Assembly (NCBI RefSeq): GCF_000420865.1
Contig: NZ_ATVT01000009.1
Coordinates: 62,001 to 126,000 of the forward strand
DNA: 64,000 nucleotides
Direction of reading: 5' to 3'
DNA from: Butyrivibrio sp. XPD2006
Lineage (GTDB): Bacteria > Bacillota > Clostridia > Lachnospirales > Lachnospiraceae
The translations under genes were made by a program, and so were the position numbers. The notes under the pieces were generated by a model. It had not been told where the DNA came from. It did no database searches and saw only the letters and a program-made list of their open reading frames with translations. Position 1 is the stretch's first letter. Every line of letters begins with the position of its first letter. Below are positions 1-9,210 of this stretch, one piece after another.

Positions 1-1
1 A

Positions 2-547
2 AAGGTTGATTTTAACAACGAACTTTACGAACAGAACAGTTCCGATTTCTGGAAGATATGGAAGGCGCAGCTAATAAAGCACCCGATGGCCTATGTCAAC
101 GCATGGCTCCTTACTTCCTACGGATACTGGTATCCTCCGGCAATAATAAATGTTTATAAAGGAAATACTGTTTACAGCTTCACCTATGAAGACAGCTCAT
201 ACTTCGGCTATGAGGTTGAGCCTCCCGGAGAGCGAAAGAGCTTTATCCCTGCCATAGATAACCTGTACAGATATCTGTCCATCGGCTCATTTCAGCAGGA
301 TGCACCGGTGCTTCACCTGTTCTTCGGACCGGGGCTCTATGTGTTTATTTTTATGTTTGTATTTGCATACAGGCTTTATAAAAAGAGATTTGGCAGTATA
401 CTTCCGTTTATGCCCATGATACTTACATTTTGCACGGTGCTTCTCGGGCCCACTTATCTGGTAAGATATGTCCTGTATTTATGGCTGTGCATTCCGCTTC
501 TTGTGATAACGGGAAAGGGTACGACAGCGGTATCTGAGGCGGTTTGA
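2..547 (+). CDS. C-terminal part of a multi-pass membrane protein (DUF6020-like), cut by window start
   Basis: The reading frame is open from base 2 and ends at a TGA at 545-547, so the 5' part lies outside the window. The visible part has a soluble loop of about 95 residues, then two hydrophobic segments ending in an LVRYVLYLW-type motif near the C-terminus. That arrangement resembles the C-terminus of DUF6020-type proteins, which look like lipid-linked sugar glycosyltransferases or polymerases of the GT-C kind. The family call rests on recalled resemblance. It precedes the long glycan locus by 88 bp and may be its first member. The exact substrate cannot be inferred. Confidence 0.55.
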   Translation, partial: KVDFNNELYEQNSSDFWKIWKAQLIKHPMAYVNAWLLTSYGYWYPPAIINVYKGNTVYSFTYEDSSYFGYEVEPPGERKSFIPAIDNLYRYLSIGSFQQDAPVLHLFFGPGLYVFIFMFVFAYRLYKKRFGSILPFMPMILTFCTVLLGPTYLVRYVLYLWLCIPLLVITGKGTTAVSEAV

Positions 548-585
548 TATAGACAGTCATGTGTGATATCATACTATGATGCAGT

Positions 586-609
586 ATTATGCGCAGAGTC
601 TGCGATAAT
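586..609. other. Inverted repeat between the first two genes
   Basis: ATTAT-G-CGCAGA-G-TCTGCG-ATAAT forms an inverted repeat with 6-bp and 5-bp arms separated by one bulged base. No T-run follows, so it is not a classical terminator. It could be an operator or an RNA processing hairpin ahead of the gene starting at 636. Confidence 0.4.
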
Positions 610-635
610 GCCAGTAAACATCAAAAGGTTTTAAT

Positions 636-3269
636 ATGAGACAAGTAATCGGTAAAAGCAGAGCAATACAGATTGTTACGCTTATTTTTGCATTAATCGG
701 AATACTTATTGTTTTTCCTGTCAGAATATTTACCCAGACCCTGGAGACATCCGGCGGCGGAACCATAGTGGGAGAGACTGAGGGGATAAACTTCGAGAAC
801 AACAGAATTTATCAGACCTTCATAGCACAGTATGACAGACTCAGCTCCGTTGATGTCTATGTGACAAACGTTGAAAAGGGCAGATACATGACTGCCAGTC
901 TGTGTGATGAGAACGGTGCGATCCTGCTGACTACATATGTGGATACCGGAGATGCGGTTATCCCCGGATATGTAAGGATTCCCATGGAGATGAATATCGA
1001 GGTGGGAAAAGAGTACATGCTGAGATTTTCAGAGTGCAGATCCAAGTATTATCTGGCACTTGAAGATGTTCCGGCTGACTTGGCTTATGTCGGCGATCTT
1101 ACATGGAATTACGAAAAGGTTGAAGGACGACATCTGGCAGCTAAATACATATACAGACTGCCACTTAATAAGACAGTATCCCTGGCAATAATACTTGGTA
1201 TAGCAGCAGTTGCCGCAGCAATCTGCTTATGTACGCGTGCTTACTACAAAAAGCACCTGGATAAAGACAATCTGATAACTGTGGAGAAGGTGCTGGAATA
1301 CTCGGCAAATCCCGTTGCGGCGCTTATCTTCGGGGCTTTGATGATAATGGTATTTCCGCTCAAGGTCTTTGACAGCAGGCCTTTGGACATTGTCTTTTAC
1401 GAGATTGGACTTATCATTGCGGCAGCCATAGTGTTCTATGCCATCAATCATAAGGTCATAATACATACAGAGGGCATATCCTTCTGGCAGAGCCTTAAGA
1501 ACGAGGACAGACTGCAGTACATATTCATCATGTTCTCCATGGCTATGGCTCTTTGGTACGCTTCATGCTATATGAACGATCTCTATGACATTTATCACTA
1601 TCTGTCCGAGAGGCGTATGAGCATCTGGCTTATTGTAATGCTGCTGTTTACCTTCACGCTGAGAGAGTTCTTCAATATTTACAATCTCGTGTGGGTGCTG
1701 ATATCAACTGTATTCGGAGTACATTACTACAACCTTCACAAGGTCGCTGAGGACGTCAATGAGTATGACCTGCAGAATGCCCTTATCAAGTACAACATGA
1801 TCATTCTGATCCTGGGCGGATTACTTGTGATCAACCTCATAAGGCTGATAATACTCAAGATAAGTGAGCTCAGGTACGGAGCTTCTCACAGCAAAAAGAC
1901 CTATGCAGTTCCTTCCTTCTTCGGAATACTTATGGGAGTGCTGCTTGTTTCAATGGTTATCCTCAGAAACACAAGACTCTGGGGAATATACCTCGCCGTA
2001 TTTGCACTGTTTTTGTTTATAAGATTTGCGGTATGGGACAAGAAAAAGGACTTTTACAAGATACTTTCCGGCGGTTTTATGATGAATTTTGCCATATCCC
2101 TGATCTACTGCTACCTTCACAGGTACTTCCCGGGATATGTCAGCGGAAGATTTGCATTTATATTCCACACGGTTACTGTTACGGCTGAGTACTTCACCTT
2201 CATGGGTGCGGTTGCGACAGTAATGCTTATAGTCAAGATCGTTTCGCTTCCTAACGATGCGAAGCTGAAAGATATAGCAGTAATAGCCTGGAAGGAAATA
2301 GTGCTCTTTGGATTTATCATGTCCTATGCGATATTTACCGTTTCCAGAACAGCTTATCTTGCCATAGCCGTATGTGTGCTGCTTGTGATCTGTATAGTGA
2401 TCTCATATAAGAAGAAGCAGTTTTTCAGGATAATAGGAGTATTCCTTATATCTCTGATACTGTGCTTCCCCGCAGCGTTTACGCTTCAGAGGATACTGCC
2501 CACAATGGTGGCTGATCCGGTATTTTACCCGATAGATGATGCGGATGAGTTCATAAGAGGCGGCGCAGACTGGGACAGCACCAACTTTATGTGCGTGGAG
2601 AGATTCGTCAATCTCTTTGAGAACAAGATATTCGGAATGGATATGGGAGAATATACATTCCCCATGGATCCAAATAATTACGATATAAACGGCACCGGTG
2701 AGCCTCTGTATGATTTTTACGGAAGGCCTTGGAATGAGAGCCCTGACAACCCTGCCAATCAGGAGTCGGGCAGGATAGATGTTCCCGGGGCTGATATGCT
2801 TCTGGCATCAAGTATGAGGACCAGGGCGGAAGTCATAATGCTCCTTGATGAGCTTGAAGGGTATGTGGACACCTCCAATGCACTTGATGTAATTTCCAAC
2901 GGACGTATCTCCATTGCGAAATCATATATCCAGCAGCTCAATATGTGGGGACATGATGAGATGGGTGCAACTCTCATAAACGGAGAGATAGCTGTCCATG
3001 CTCACAATACATTTTTACAGGTGGCCTATGATCACGGAATACCGGTGGGTATACTCTATACCATCACTTTGATCATCGCACTTGCATCAGGCATCAGATA
3101 CTACAGCAGAAACAGGGAAAACGAACCTCTGTCACTTATTACAAGCGCAGTGGTTATAGGATTCTTTGTGGCAGGTCTTTCGGAGTGGGTATTCCAGTAC
3201 TCAAATCCCATGACCCTGGCACTTATGATGGCCCTGGTTCCGCTTACGTATAAGGTAAAAGAGAAATGA
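636..3269 (+). CDS. Large O-antigen ligase/polymerase-like membrane protein (Wzy/WaaL/PglL-type)
   Basis: 877 residues. A single N-terminal membrane segment (about residues 10-30) is followed by a soluble, beta-rich extracytoplasmic domain (about 30-180), then about a dozen membrane helices. An SRTAYLAI stretch lies in a helix near residue 570. A large extracytoplasmic loop (about 630-800) ends with His790-Asn791 in HAHNTFLQ, the histidine motif conserved in O-antigen ligases, Wzy polymerases and PglL-type O-oligosaccharyltransferases. It probably polymerises or transfers lipid-linked glycans on the outer face of the membrane. The ATG follows an AAAGG ribosome site, and its stop overlaps the next start as ATGA. 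Ligase, polymerase and oligosaccharyltransferase cannot be told apart from sequence. Confidence 0.72.
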   Translation: MRQVIGKSRAIQIVTLIFALIGILIVFPVRIFTQTLETSGGGTIVGETEGINFENNRIYQTFIAQYDRLSSVDVYVTNVEKGRYMTASLCDENGAILLTTYVDTGDAVIPGYVRIPMEMNIEVGKEYMLRFSECRSKYYLALEDVPADLAYVGDLTWNYEKVEGRHLAAKYIYRLPLNKTVSLAIILGIAAVAAAICLCTRAYYKKHLDKDNLITVEKVLEYSANPVAALIFGALMIMVFPLKVFDSRPLDIVFYEIGLIIAAAIVFYAINHKVIIHTEGISFWQSLKNEDRLQYIFIMFSMAMALWYASCYMNDLYDIYHYLSERRMSIWLIVMLLFTFTLREFFNIYNLVWVLISTVFGVHYYNLHKVAEDVNEYDLQNALIKYNMIILILGGLLVINLIRLIILKISELRYGASHSKKTYAVPSFFGILMGVLLVSMVILRNTRLWGIYLAVFALFLFIRFAVWDKKKDFYKILSGGFMMNFAISLIYCYLHRYFPGYVSGRFAFIFHTVTVTAEYFTFMGAVATVMLIVKIVSLPNDAKLKDIAVIAWKEIVLFGFIMSYAIFTVSRTAYLAIAVCVLLVICIVISYKKKQFFRIIGVFLISLILCFPAAFTLQRILPTMVADPVFYPIDDADEFIRGGADWDSTNFMCVERFVNLFENKIFGMDMGEYTFPMDPNNYDINGTGEPLYDFYGRPWNESPDNPANQESGRIDVPGADMLLASSMRTRAEVIMLLDELEGYVDTSNALDVISNGRISIAKSYIQQLNMWGHDEMGATLINGEIAVHAHNTFLQVAYDHGIPVGILYTITLIIALASGIRYYSRNRENEPLSLITSAVVIGFFVAGLSEWVFQYSNPMTLALMMALVPLTYKVKEK

Positions 3270-5203
3270 ACAAGAAAAAAGAACCGTTTAACTTCGCAAA
3301 ATTTTATAGACGAATAGTACTTATCATCTATGACATCTTGATGATAGTCATGGCCAGCTATGTGGCAGTACTTATGAGGTATGATTTCAAGTTTGGGGAC
3401 ATACCGGAGCATTTCCTTACTCCTGTTACAACATTCCTGCCAATAAACATAATCATCACGCTGGTCATATTCTATCTGTTCAAGCTTTATGACAGCCTTT
3501 GGGCTTATGCGGGCGAGAGAGAGATGCAGAACCTTGTAATGGCGTGCGTTATTTCAGGCGTTATAAATGCCATCGGACTTCAGTTTTTCAAGTCCCACAC
3601 TCAGCCGGTTCCGCAGAGTTATTACTTTATATACACAGCTCTTTTGGTAATAACTATCTTTGCCAGCCGATTCTCCTACAGGTTCTTCAGGAGCAAAAAG
3701 CACATGGCTGAGAACCGCAACAACAGTAAGGCGGTTATGATAATCGGAGCCGGAGAGGCTGCCAATATCATTATCAAGGATATACTTACAAGCAACTATT
3801 CAACAATGACCATCAAGTGCATCATAGATGATGACACCAACAAGTGGGGCAAGTATATCCAGGGAATCCGTGTTGTAGGCGGAAGAGAGAAGATTGAGGA
3901 GTGCGCCGATCTCTACGATATCGACGAGATCATTGTGGCTATGCCTTCAGTTTCAAGAGCAGAGCTCAGGAAAATCCTGGATATCTGTAAGAACACAAAC
4001 TGTAAGCTCAGGTCCCTCCCCGGCATGTACCAGCTGGTAAACGGTGAAGTTAACGTTTCCCGTCTTCGTGATGTAGAGGTAGAGGACCTTCTTGGAAGAG
4101 ATCCTATAACCGTAGATATCGATTCAATTGCAGGTTATGTTAAGGGTAAGGTTGTCCTTGTTACAGGCGGAGGCGGATCCATCGGTTCAGAGCTCTGCAG
4201 ACAGATCGCAGGTCACAACCCCAAGACTCTTATCATAGTTGATATCTATGAGAACAATGCCTATGAGATACAGCAGGAACTCAAGTACAAGTATCCTGAC
4301 ATGAACCTTGTGGTGCTCATTGCATCGGTACGTAACACAGTCAGGATCAACAAGATCTTTGAGGAATACAAGCCTGATATCGTATATCACGCAGCTGCAC
4401 ACAAGCACGTTCCGCTTATGGAGGACAGCCCTAACGAGGCCATCAAGAACAACGTATTCGGAACCTGGAAGACAGCTATGGCTGCAGCTACAAACGGCGC
4501 CAAGAAGTTCGTAATGATCTCCACTGACAAGGCTGTAAATCCCACCAACATCATGGGGGCCAGCAAGAGAATCTGTGAGATGATCGTACAGACCTTCAAT
4601 AAGCACTATGACACGGAATTCGTTGCTGTCAGATTCGGTAACGTGCTTGGTTCAAACGGATCTGTAATCCCGCTCTTCAAGAAGCAGATTGCTGCCGGAG
4701 GTCCTGTTACCGTAACAGACCCTAACATCATCAGATACTTTATGACCATATCCGAGGCGGTTTCTCTTGTGCTTCAGGCAGGAGCCTTTGCCAAAGGCGG
4801 AGAGATCTTCGTTCTTGATATGGGTGAGCCCGTCAAGATCCTTGACCTTGCTGAGAACCTGATTAAACTCTCGGGTTACAAGGTTGGTGAGGACATAAGG
4901 ATTGAGTTTACAGGCCTTCGTCCCGGTGAGAAGCTCTATGAAGAGATGCTCATGGACGAGGAGGGACTTCAGGATACAGCCAACAAGATGATCCACATCG
5001 GTAAGCCTATCGAGATGGATGAGATGAGGTTCTTCTCTCAGCTTGAGAAGCTCAATCAGGCGGCAAAAGAGGAATCACCTCAGATAAGAGATCTGGTAAA
5101 AGAGATTGTTGAGACCTATCATCCCGATGTTCACAGATACACAATGACAAGAGAGAGAAAAGAGGCCCTTCAAAAGACCACGGAGGAGATCAATGGAAAT
5201 TAA
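3266..5203 (+). CDS. UDP-N-acetylglucosamine 4,6-dehydratase, membrane-bound (PglF/WbpM/CapD type)
   Basis: 645 residues, the usual size for PglF and WbpM. About four N-terminal membrane helices (15-125) precede a first Rossmann-like domain starting VMIIGAGEAA near 155. The catalytic extended SDR domain has the nucleotide motif TGGGGSIG near 299-306, the TDKAV motif near 419, and Met430-x3-Lys434 where ordinary SDRs have Tyr-x3-Lys. The Met substitution is characteristic of this dehydratase family. The enzyme converts UDP-GlcNAc to the 4-keto-6-deoxy sugar, the first step to bacillosamine-type sugars. It overlaps both neighbours, which supports translational coupling with the aminotransferase downstream. 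Confidence 0.93.
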   Translation: MNKKKEPFNFAKFYRRIVLIIYDILMIVMASYVAVLMRYDFKFGDIPEHFLTPVTTFLPINIIITLVIFYLFKLYDSLWAYAGEREMQNLVMACVISGVINAIGLQFFKSHTQPVPQSYYFIYTALLVITIFASRFSYRFFRSKKHMAENRNNSKAVMIIGAGEAANIIIKDILTSNYSTMTIKCIIDDDTNKWGKYIQGIRVVGGREKIEECADLYDIDEIIVAMPSVSRAELRKILDICKNTNCKLRSLPGMYQLVNGEVNVSRLRDVEVEDLLGRDPITVDIDSIAGYVKGKVVLVTGGGGSIGSELCRQIAGHNPKTLIIVDIYENNAYEIQQELKYKYPDMNLVVLIASVRNTVRINKIFEEYKPDIVYHAAAHKHVPLMEDSPNEAIKNNVFGTWKTAMAAATNGAKKFVMISTDKAVNPTNIMGASKRICEMIVQTFNKHYDTEFVAVRFGNVLGSNGSVIPLFKKQIAAGGPVTVTDPNIIRYFMTISEAVSLVLQAGAFAKGGEIFVLDMGEPVKILDLAENLIKLSGYKVGEDIRIEFTGLRPGEKLYEEMLMDEEGLQDTANKMIHIGKPIEMDEMRFFSQLEKLNQAAKEESPQIRDLVKEIVETYHPDVHRYTMTRERKEALQKTTEEINGN

Positions 5204-6464
5204 ACCCTTTGAGAAAAAGATCTATCTTTCATCGCCAACAACTCATGGCGATGAGATCAAATACATTCAGGAGGCCTATGACACAAACTGGCTTTCAACT
5301 GTCGGTGCCAACATCAATGCAGTAGAGGAGATGATCTGTGCCAAGATCGGCTGCAGGAATGCGGTGGCTCTTTCAGCAGGAACCGCAGCTCTTCATCTTG
5401 CCATCAGACTTGCGGGCGAGAAGCTCTATGGTCAGGCCAGGGTAGGACATGGAGTGCTTGAGGGCAAAAAAGTCTTCTGCTCCGATATGACTTTTGACGC
5501 AACAGTAAACCCCGTTGCATACGAGGGCGGAGAAGCAGTGTTTATCGATACTGAGTATGATACCTGGAATATGGACCCTGTGGCTCTTGAGAAGGCATTC
5601 GAGATATACCCGGATGTGAAAATGGTTGTCGTTGCTCACCTCTACGGAACACCGGGCAAGGTAGACGAGATCAGAAGCATCTGTGACAAGCACGGAGCGC
5701 TTATCGTTGAGGATGCTGCAGAGTCTTTGGGAGCTACCTACAAAGGAAAGCAGACAGGTCTTTTTGGTGATGTCAGCATAATATCTTTTAACGGAAACAA
5801 GATAATCACAGGCTCAGCGGGAGGTATGCTCCTTACTGACAGTGAAGAGGATGCACACAAGATCAGAAAGTGGTCAACCCAGTCAAGGGAAGACGCAGCA
5901 TGGTACCAGCACGAGGAGCTTGGCTATAACTACCGCATGAGCAATGTCATTGCAGGTCTTATCAGAGGCCAGATTCCTCACCTTGAGGAGCACATTGCAC
6001 AGAAGAAGGCTATCTACGAGAGATATAAAGAGGGCTTTAAGGACCTTCCTGTTGTGATGAATCCTTTTGATGCAGCCAATTCCGAGCCCAATTTCTGGCT
6101 CTCATGCATGCTGATTGACAAGGATGCCATGTGCAAACAGGTAAGGGGCGAGAAGGACGTACTCTATGAAACAGAGCCCGGCAAGAGCTGCCCTACTGAG
6201 ATCCTTGAAACCATCATGAAATACAATGCAGAGGGAAGACCTATCTGGAAGCCTATGCACATGCAGCCCATCTACCGTATGAACGGCTTTGTGACAAGAC
6301 AGGGTACAGGAAGAGCAAGAAGTAATGCCTACATCGATGAGGGAACAGTCCTTGATGTGGGAATGGATATCTTTAACAGAGGCCTCTGCCTTCCAAGTGA
6401 CAACAAGATGACACCTGAGCAGCAGGATGTGATTATTGAAATCGTAAGAAAGTGTTTCGAATAA
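5193..6464 (+). CDS. PLP-dependent sugar aminotransferase (DegT/DnrJ/EryC1, PglE-like)
   Basis: 423 residues with the full DegT/DnrJ/EryC1/StrS fold. VEDAAESLG precedes the cofactor lysine, Lys203 in the SFNGNKI motif. Placed directly after the 4,6-dehydratase and overlapping it by 11 bp, it should transfer an amino group from glutamate to C4 of the 4-keto sugar and give UDP-2-acetamido-4-amino-2,4,6-trideoxyhexose. The protein is about 40 residues longer than Campylobacter PglE, with an extra segment around residues 310-370 that includes WKPMHMQ. The family is certain; the exact stereochemistry of the product is inferred from context. Confidence 0.92.
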   Translation: MEIKPFEKKIYLSSPTTHGDEIKYIQEAYDTNWLSTVGANINAVEEMICAKIGCRNAVALSAGTAALHLAIRLAGEKLYGQARVGHGVLEGKKVFCSDMTFDATVNPVAYEGGEAVFIDTEYDTWNMDPVALEKAFEIYPDVKMVVVAHLYGTPGKVDEIRSICDKHGALIVEDAAESLGATYKGKQTGLFGDVSIISFNGNKIITGSAGGMLLTDSEEDAHKIRKWSTQSREDAAWYQHEELGYNYRMSNVIAGLIRGQIPHLEEHIAQKKAIYERYKEGFKDLPVVMNPFDAANSEPNFWLSCMLIDKDAMCKQVRGEKDVLYETEPGKSCPTEILETIMKYNAEGRPIWKPMHMQPIYRMNGFVTRQGTGRARSNAYIDEGTVLDVGMDIFNRGLCLPSDNKMTPEQQDVIIEIVRKCFE

Positions 6465-6465
6465 T

Positions 6466-7083
6466 ATGTATAAAAATTATATCAAACGCTTGCTGGACAT
6501 ACTGATATCCCTGATCATCATTGTATGCTTTTGCTGGCTGTACCTGATACTGGCTATCCTTGTAAGGACCAAACTCGGAAGCCCGGTACTCTTTAAACAG
6601 CCGCGACCCGGCAAGGATGAGAAAATCTTTAACATGTACAAGTTCAGGACCATGACGGATGAAAAGGATGAGAACGGGAATCTGCTTCCCGATGAAGTAA
6701 GGCTCACATCCTTTGGCAAGAAGCTCCGTTCCACTAGCCTTGATGAGCTTCCGGAGTTTTTCAACATCCTGAAAGGTGATATGAGCTTTATAGGACCAAG
6801 GCCCCTTCTGGTGAAATACCTGCCCCTTTATAACGAGGAGCAGCATCATCGCCATGACGTAAGGCCGGGACTGACCGGCTGGGCACAGGTCAACGGAAGG
6901 AATCTTCTGAGCTGGGAGGACAAATTTGAGAAGGACGTCTATTACGTCAACAACCTCTCATTTTTACTTGACCTGAAAATAGTATTTAAGACCATTGCTG
7001 TCGTGTTTGACAGAAGTGGCATAAACAGTGAAACAGATGCCACAATGGAGGCATTTACGGGAACAAAACCCAAGGAGAAGTGA
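6466..7083 (+). CDS. Phosphoglycosyl transferase, PglC-like (monotopic)
   Basis: 205 residues, the size of minimal PglC. An N-terminal re-entrant membrane helix (about 12-34) is followed by the conserved core: KFRTM, the catalytic dyad Asp93-Glu94 in SLDELPE, GPRPLL and RPGLTGWAQ. The enzyme moves the phospho-sugar from a UDP-sugar to undecaprenyl phosphate and so starts assembly of the lipid-linked glycan at the cytoplasmic membrane face. It starts one base after the aminotransferase stop. In the Pgl paradigm the substrate would be the diamino-trideoxy sugar made by the two preceding enzymes; that specificity is inferred. Confidence 0.94.
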   Translation: MYKNYIKRLLDILISLIIIVCFCWLYLILAILVRTKLGSPVLFKQPRPGKDEKIFNMYKFRTMTDEKDENGNLLPDEVRLTSFGKKLRSTSLDELPEFFNILKGDMSFIGPRPLLVKYLPLYNEEQHHRHDVRPGLTGWAQVNGRNLLSWEDKFEKDVYYVNNLSFLLDLKIVFKTIAVVFDRSGINSETDATMEAFTGTKPKEK

Positions 7084-7086
7084 TCT

Positions 7087-8082
7087 ATGAACATTTTATT
7101 TTGCAGCGTCGGAAGGCGCTGTGAACTTTTAAAGGATTTCAGAAATACTCTGGGAGATAAGGTAAACATTGTTGTTACAGACAATTCGCCCTATGCACCT
7201 GCCCTGGCTTTTTCAGACAAGAGCTATCAGGTTCCGCTGATAACGGATCCCGGTTATATCCCTATGATCCTTAAGATCTGCAAAGAGGAAAAGATTGATG
7301 CCATCACAACCCTCATCGATCCCGAGATATCAATCCTTGCAGATCACAGAGATGAATTTGAAAAGATCGGAGTAGAGGTTCTTGCTCCCTATACAGATAC
7401 AGCCAAGCTCTGCTTTGACAAGTATGAGATGTACAAATACCTCACTGAGAAGGGCATCAATACTGTAAGGACTTTCGGATGCATTGAGGACTTTAAGGCT
7501 GCTTACGACAATAAGGAGATTGATTTCCCCGTATTTGTTAAGCCCAGAACAGGAAGCGGTAGCGTGGGCGCCAGAAGAGTTGAATCCATGGAGCTTTTAT
7601 CCGAGCTCATGGCAAGAGATCCGTCTCTTATCGTTCAGGAGCTTATGACGGGAAAAGACATGGATGCGGATATCTATGTTGATACCATCAGCCACGAGGT
7701 CATAGCCGTTTTCTCCAAGAAGAAGATATCAACAACCATCGGAGGTGCCAACAAGACCATTTCCTTCAAGGATCAGGCGCTCTTTGATTTTGTAAAAGAC
7801 GCAATGAAGGTATTTAACTTCAACGGACCTCTTGATATGGATCTCTTTTACCAGGATGGCAAGTACTATCTTTCAGAGATCAATCCGAGATTCGGCGGGG
7901 CATATCTCCATGCTTACGGCGCCGGTGTTGATTTCATCAGGTTCATCTACAATAATGTGGTAGAGAAAACCGCCAATACGCCATGCATAGGAGACTATGA
8001 CGAGGATGTGGTGATGATGATGTATGACAGCGTTGTCATCGACAAACTCAGCAGTATCAAGGAGAGAATGAGGGAGATCTGA
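7087..8082 (+). CDS. ATP-grasp domain ligase in the PglD position
   Basis: 331 residues. An N-terminal pre-ATP-grasp domain starts with the motif ILFCSVGRRCEL. A carbamoyl-phosphate-synthase-like ATP-grasp core follows, with FVKPRTGSGSVGA near 152-164, VQELMTG near 189, and the metal-binding ending SEINPRFGG near 262-270. ATP-grasp enzymes join a carboxylate to an amine through an acyl phosphate. In Neisseria, PglB2 carries an ATP-grasp domain in place of an acetyltransferase and yields a glyceramido sugar. Here a free-standing ATP-grasp protein lies exactly where PglD would be, so it may acylate the 4-amino group. The acyl donor is unknown. Confidence 0.82.
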   Translation: MNILFCSVGRRCELLKDFRNTLGDKVNIVVTDNSPYAPALAFSDKSYQVPLITDPGYIPMILKICKEEKIDAITTLIDPEISILADHRDEFEKIGVEVLAPYTDTAKLCFDKYEMYKYLTEKGINTVRTFGCIEDFKAAYDNKEIDFPVFVKPRTGSGSVGARRVESMELLSELMARDPSLIVQELMTGKDMDADIYVDTISHEVIAVFSKKKISTTIGGANKTISFKDQALFDFVKDAMKVFNFNGPLDMDLFYQDGKYYLSEINPRFGGAYLHAYGAGVDFIRFIYNNVVEKTANTPCIGDYDEDVVMMMYDSVVIDKLSSIKERMREI

Positions 8083-8084
8083 TC

Positions 8085-9188
8085 ATGCGGATCCTTGTTT
8101 TATCAAATTATGCAAACGGGCTTTATCTTTTCAGAAAAGAGCTGATAGAGCAGTTTATGGATGACGGCCACGATGTTTTCATTTCGGTTCCTCCGGATGA
8201 GAACTGCGATAAATTAAGGCGCCTTGGATGGAACCTCTACGAGACGGAGCTCAGTAGACACGGTATGAATCCGCTCAAGGATATTAAACTGTACAAGGCC
8301 TACAAGAAGCTTATAAGACAGCTCAAGGCGGACGTTGTCCTGACTTATACGATCAAGCCAAACATATACGGATCGATGGCGGCAAAAGCCTGCAAGGTCC
8401 CATACATCTGCAATATCACCGGACTTGGCAAGGCCATTGAGAACGGAGGAATTGTCAGCAAGGTGCTGATAGTCATGTACAGAGTTGCCATGAAGAAGGC
8501 CAAAAAGGTCTTTTTCCAGAATGAGAAGAACATGGCTATCCTTCAGGAGAAGGGCGTTGCAGTAAACAATGCGGGGCTTCTTCCGGGCTCGGGTGTAAAC
8601 CTTACCCAGCATCCCTTCAGGGAATATCCTTCGGAGGAAGATGGCATAAGATTCCTGGCGGTGCTTCGCGTCATGAGAGACAAGGGCATCGGAGAATATC
8701 TTGAGGCGGCCAAAGACATTTCGAAAAAACATCAGAATGTCCATTTTGAACTGGTTGGCGAGTACGAAGAGGATGAGCGCGAGAAATACGAACCTCTGAT
8801 ACAGAGCCTTGAGCAGGAAGGATGCCTTAAATACTACGGTCACATCGACAATGTCGACGAAGTCATGGCCAAAAGCCATGTGGTTGTTCACCCTTCATAT
8901 CATGAGGGCATGAGCAATGTCATTTTAGAGGCTGCTGCCTGCGGAAGACCGATCCTTGCCAGCAACATAAGCGGCTGCAAGGAAGGCGTTGATGAAGGAA
9001 AGAGCGGATTTTTGTTCGAGCCGTGCAGTACAGAGGCTCTGGAAAAAGAGATCGAGCACATGCTTACCCTTAGCGAAAAAGACAGGGAAAACATGGGCAA
9101 AGCAGCAAGAACACTGGTCGAGCAGAAGTTTGACAGGCGTAGTATAATATTGACGTATATTGAAGAGTTAAAAGACATTACAGGTTAA
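8085..9188 (+). CDS. Glycosyltransferase family 4, PglA-like
   Basis: 367 residues with a GT-B fold. The N-terminal acceptor domain starts ILVLSNYANGLYLFRKEL and contains NITGLGKA near 107. The C-terminal donor domain has the HPSYHEGMSNVILEAAACGRP-type signature near 267-287. It closely resembles the GT4 enzymes that add the second sugar onto Und-PP-bacillosamine (PglA) and related capsule transferases. It begins two bases after the ATP-grasp gene. It probably adds a HexNAc to the first lipid-linked sugar on the cytoplasmic side; linkage and donor cannot be read from sequence. Confidence 0.87.
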   Translation: MRILVLSNYANGLYLFRKELIEQFMDDGHDVFISVPPDENCDKLRRLGWNLYETELSRHGMNPLKDIKLYKAYKKLIRQLKADVVLTYTIKPNIYGSMAAKACKVPYICNITGLGKAIENGGIVSKVLIVMYRVAMKKAKKVFFQNEKNMAILQEKGVAVNNAGLLPGSGVNLTQHPFREYPSEEDGIRFLAVLRVMRDKGIGEYLEAAKDISKKHQNVHFELVGEYEEDEREKYEPLIQSLEQEGCLKYYGHIDNVDEVMAKSHVVVHPSYHEGMSNVILEAAACGRPILASNISGCKEGVDEGKSGFLFEPCSTEALEKEIEHMLTLSEKDRENMGKAARTLVEQKFDRRSIILTYIEELKDITG

Positions 9189-9210
9189 TGTTAGATTTGG
9201 AGGAAATACA

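Noticed and set aside
4187-4606. Long minus-strand reading frame inside the dehydratase gene
   Set aside because: It is fully within a well-supported gene, has no ribosome site and no recognisable domain; the same holds for other antisense frames across the glycan locus.
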